The notes beneath the pieces were generated by a model. It was given only the letters and a program-made list of their open reading frames with translations, was not told the origin of the DNA and did no database searches. Shown one piece after another: positions 63,580-64,000 of a stretch of DNA of 64,000 nucleotides (its first letter is position 1; each line of letters opens with the position of its first letter). The translations under genes were made by a program, and so were the position numbers. Origin of the DNA: Tessaracoccus antarcticus (GTDB lineage Bacteria; Actinomycetota; Actinomycetes; Propionibacteriales; Propionibacteriaceae); the NCBI RefSeq assembly GCF_003688855.1, contig NZ_REFW01000001.1:1116001-1180000 (forward strand), in the 5' to 3' direction.

Positions 63580-64000
63580 ATGACGCAGCCGATGGGGACG
63601 ATCCTTGCGATGGTTCTGCTGCTCGGGGTCCTGGGGTTTGCCGTGGCCAGGCCCTGGAACCTGCCAGAGGCGGTCCTGGCTGTTCCCGCTGCGGGGGTTG
63701 TCGTCGCCCTGGGTGTCGTGGAGCCGGGCAGGGCATTCTCCGAGATCAGCACGCTGCTCCCCGTTGTGGCGTTCCTGGCGGCCGTGCTGGTGCTGTCACA
63801 CCTGTGCCACGCGGAGGGACTGTTCGCTGCGGCGGGAGCCCTGATGGCGCGTGGCGCGGGGGGCAGTCCGCAGAGGTTGCTGGTGCTCCTGTTTGGCGTC
63901 GCGTCGGTGGTCACGGCCGTGCTCAGCCTGGACGCCACGGTGGTCCTGCTCACGCCGGTGGTTCTCGCCACCGCCACACGGGCGGGGATGAGGCCAAAAC
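63580..64000 (+). CDS. ArsB/SLC13-type permease (partial)
   Basis: Opens at ATG 63580 (MTQPMGTILAMVLLLGVLGF) and runs to the window edge, about 140 residues. Hydrophobic helices and the SLDATVVLLTPVVLATATRAG segment, with FSEISTLLPVVAFLAAVLVL before it, match the N-terminal half of ArsB/NhaD/SLC13 ion transporters. The remainder is outside, so arsenite versus dicarboxylate or other transport cannot be decided. Confidence 0.8.
   Translation, partial: MTQPMGTILAMVLLLGVLGFAVARPWNLPEAVLAVPAAGVVVALGVVEPGRAFSEISTLLPVVAFLAAVLVLSHLCHAEGLFAAAGALMARGAGGSPQRLLVLLFGVASVVTAVLSLDATVVLLTPVVLATATRAGMRPK

Overview
The window is chromosomal DNA from a high-GC Gram-positive bacterium. GC-rich codon use, GTG/TTG starts, a tRNA adenosine deaminase preceded by its actinobacterial partner gene, an actinobacterial-type translational ileS T-box, DUF2510 and LytR_C proteins and DprE1/DprE2 all point to Actinomycetota. 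Gene content would suit a member of the Propionibacteriales, but that is inference only; no rRNA or other strong taxonomic marker is present. I see no prophage, insertion sequence or CRISPR array. Almost all of it looks like stable chromosome.

Layout. 0-13 kb: a lipoprotein serpin with a GyrI-like gene, two secreted proteins sharing a Cys-rich repeat module (one fused to a D-Ala-D-Ala carboxypeptidase-like domain), a TetR/molybdopterin-oxidoreductase divergon, a YczE-like membrane protein, and small enzymes (RibD-like reductase, hydrolase, VOC protein, acetyltransferase, quinone oxidoreductase, pseudouridine synthase). 12.6-25.7 kb: a housekeeping block with tRNA-Ser(UGA), tRNA-Ser(GCU), tRNA-Arg(ACG) and tRNA-Ser(CGA), a LytR-CpsA-Psr cell-wall ligase, glycerophosphodiesterase, MenB, a formylglycine-generating enzyme, uracil phosphoribosyltransferase, TadA with its associated protein, an esterase, an aldo/keto reductase, and a CxPxR sulfatase that the formylglycine enzyme could activate. 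25.8-32.5 kb: a HerA-like ATPase, an NgcEFG-type amino-sugar ABC importer, and aspartate kinase.

32.7-40.8 kb: an unusual two-component system whose kinase carries a second membrane block and a second cytoplasmic region, then a MarR regulator directly in front of a crtE-crtB-crtI carotenoid operon with translationally coupled junctions, then a Gfo/Idh/MocA oxidoreductase. 40.9-51.2 kb: a heavy-metal P-type ATPase, ileS under a T-box riboswitch whose competing helices can be read from the sequence, a DoxX protein, a pair of related unknown genes, a Kup potassium transporter and a DUF1345 protein.

51.3-63.1 kb is the most distinctive part: a cell-envelope locus holding decaprenyl-phosphate phosphoribosyltransferase (UbiA type), a GtrA-type small membrane protein, DprE1 and DprE2, which together can make decaprenyl-phosphoryl-arabinose. 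It also carries a phosphodiester glycosidase-like protein, two alpha/beta-hydrolase esterases, an MprF-like DUF2156 protein, an EamA-like membrane protein and an OmpR-type two-component system whose regulator and kinase genes converge and overlap. No arabinosyltransferase (Emb/Aft type) lies in the window, so the acceptor of the pentose is unknown. The window ends inside an ArsB/SLC13-type permease.
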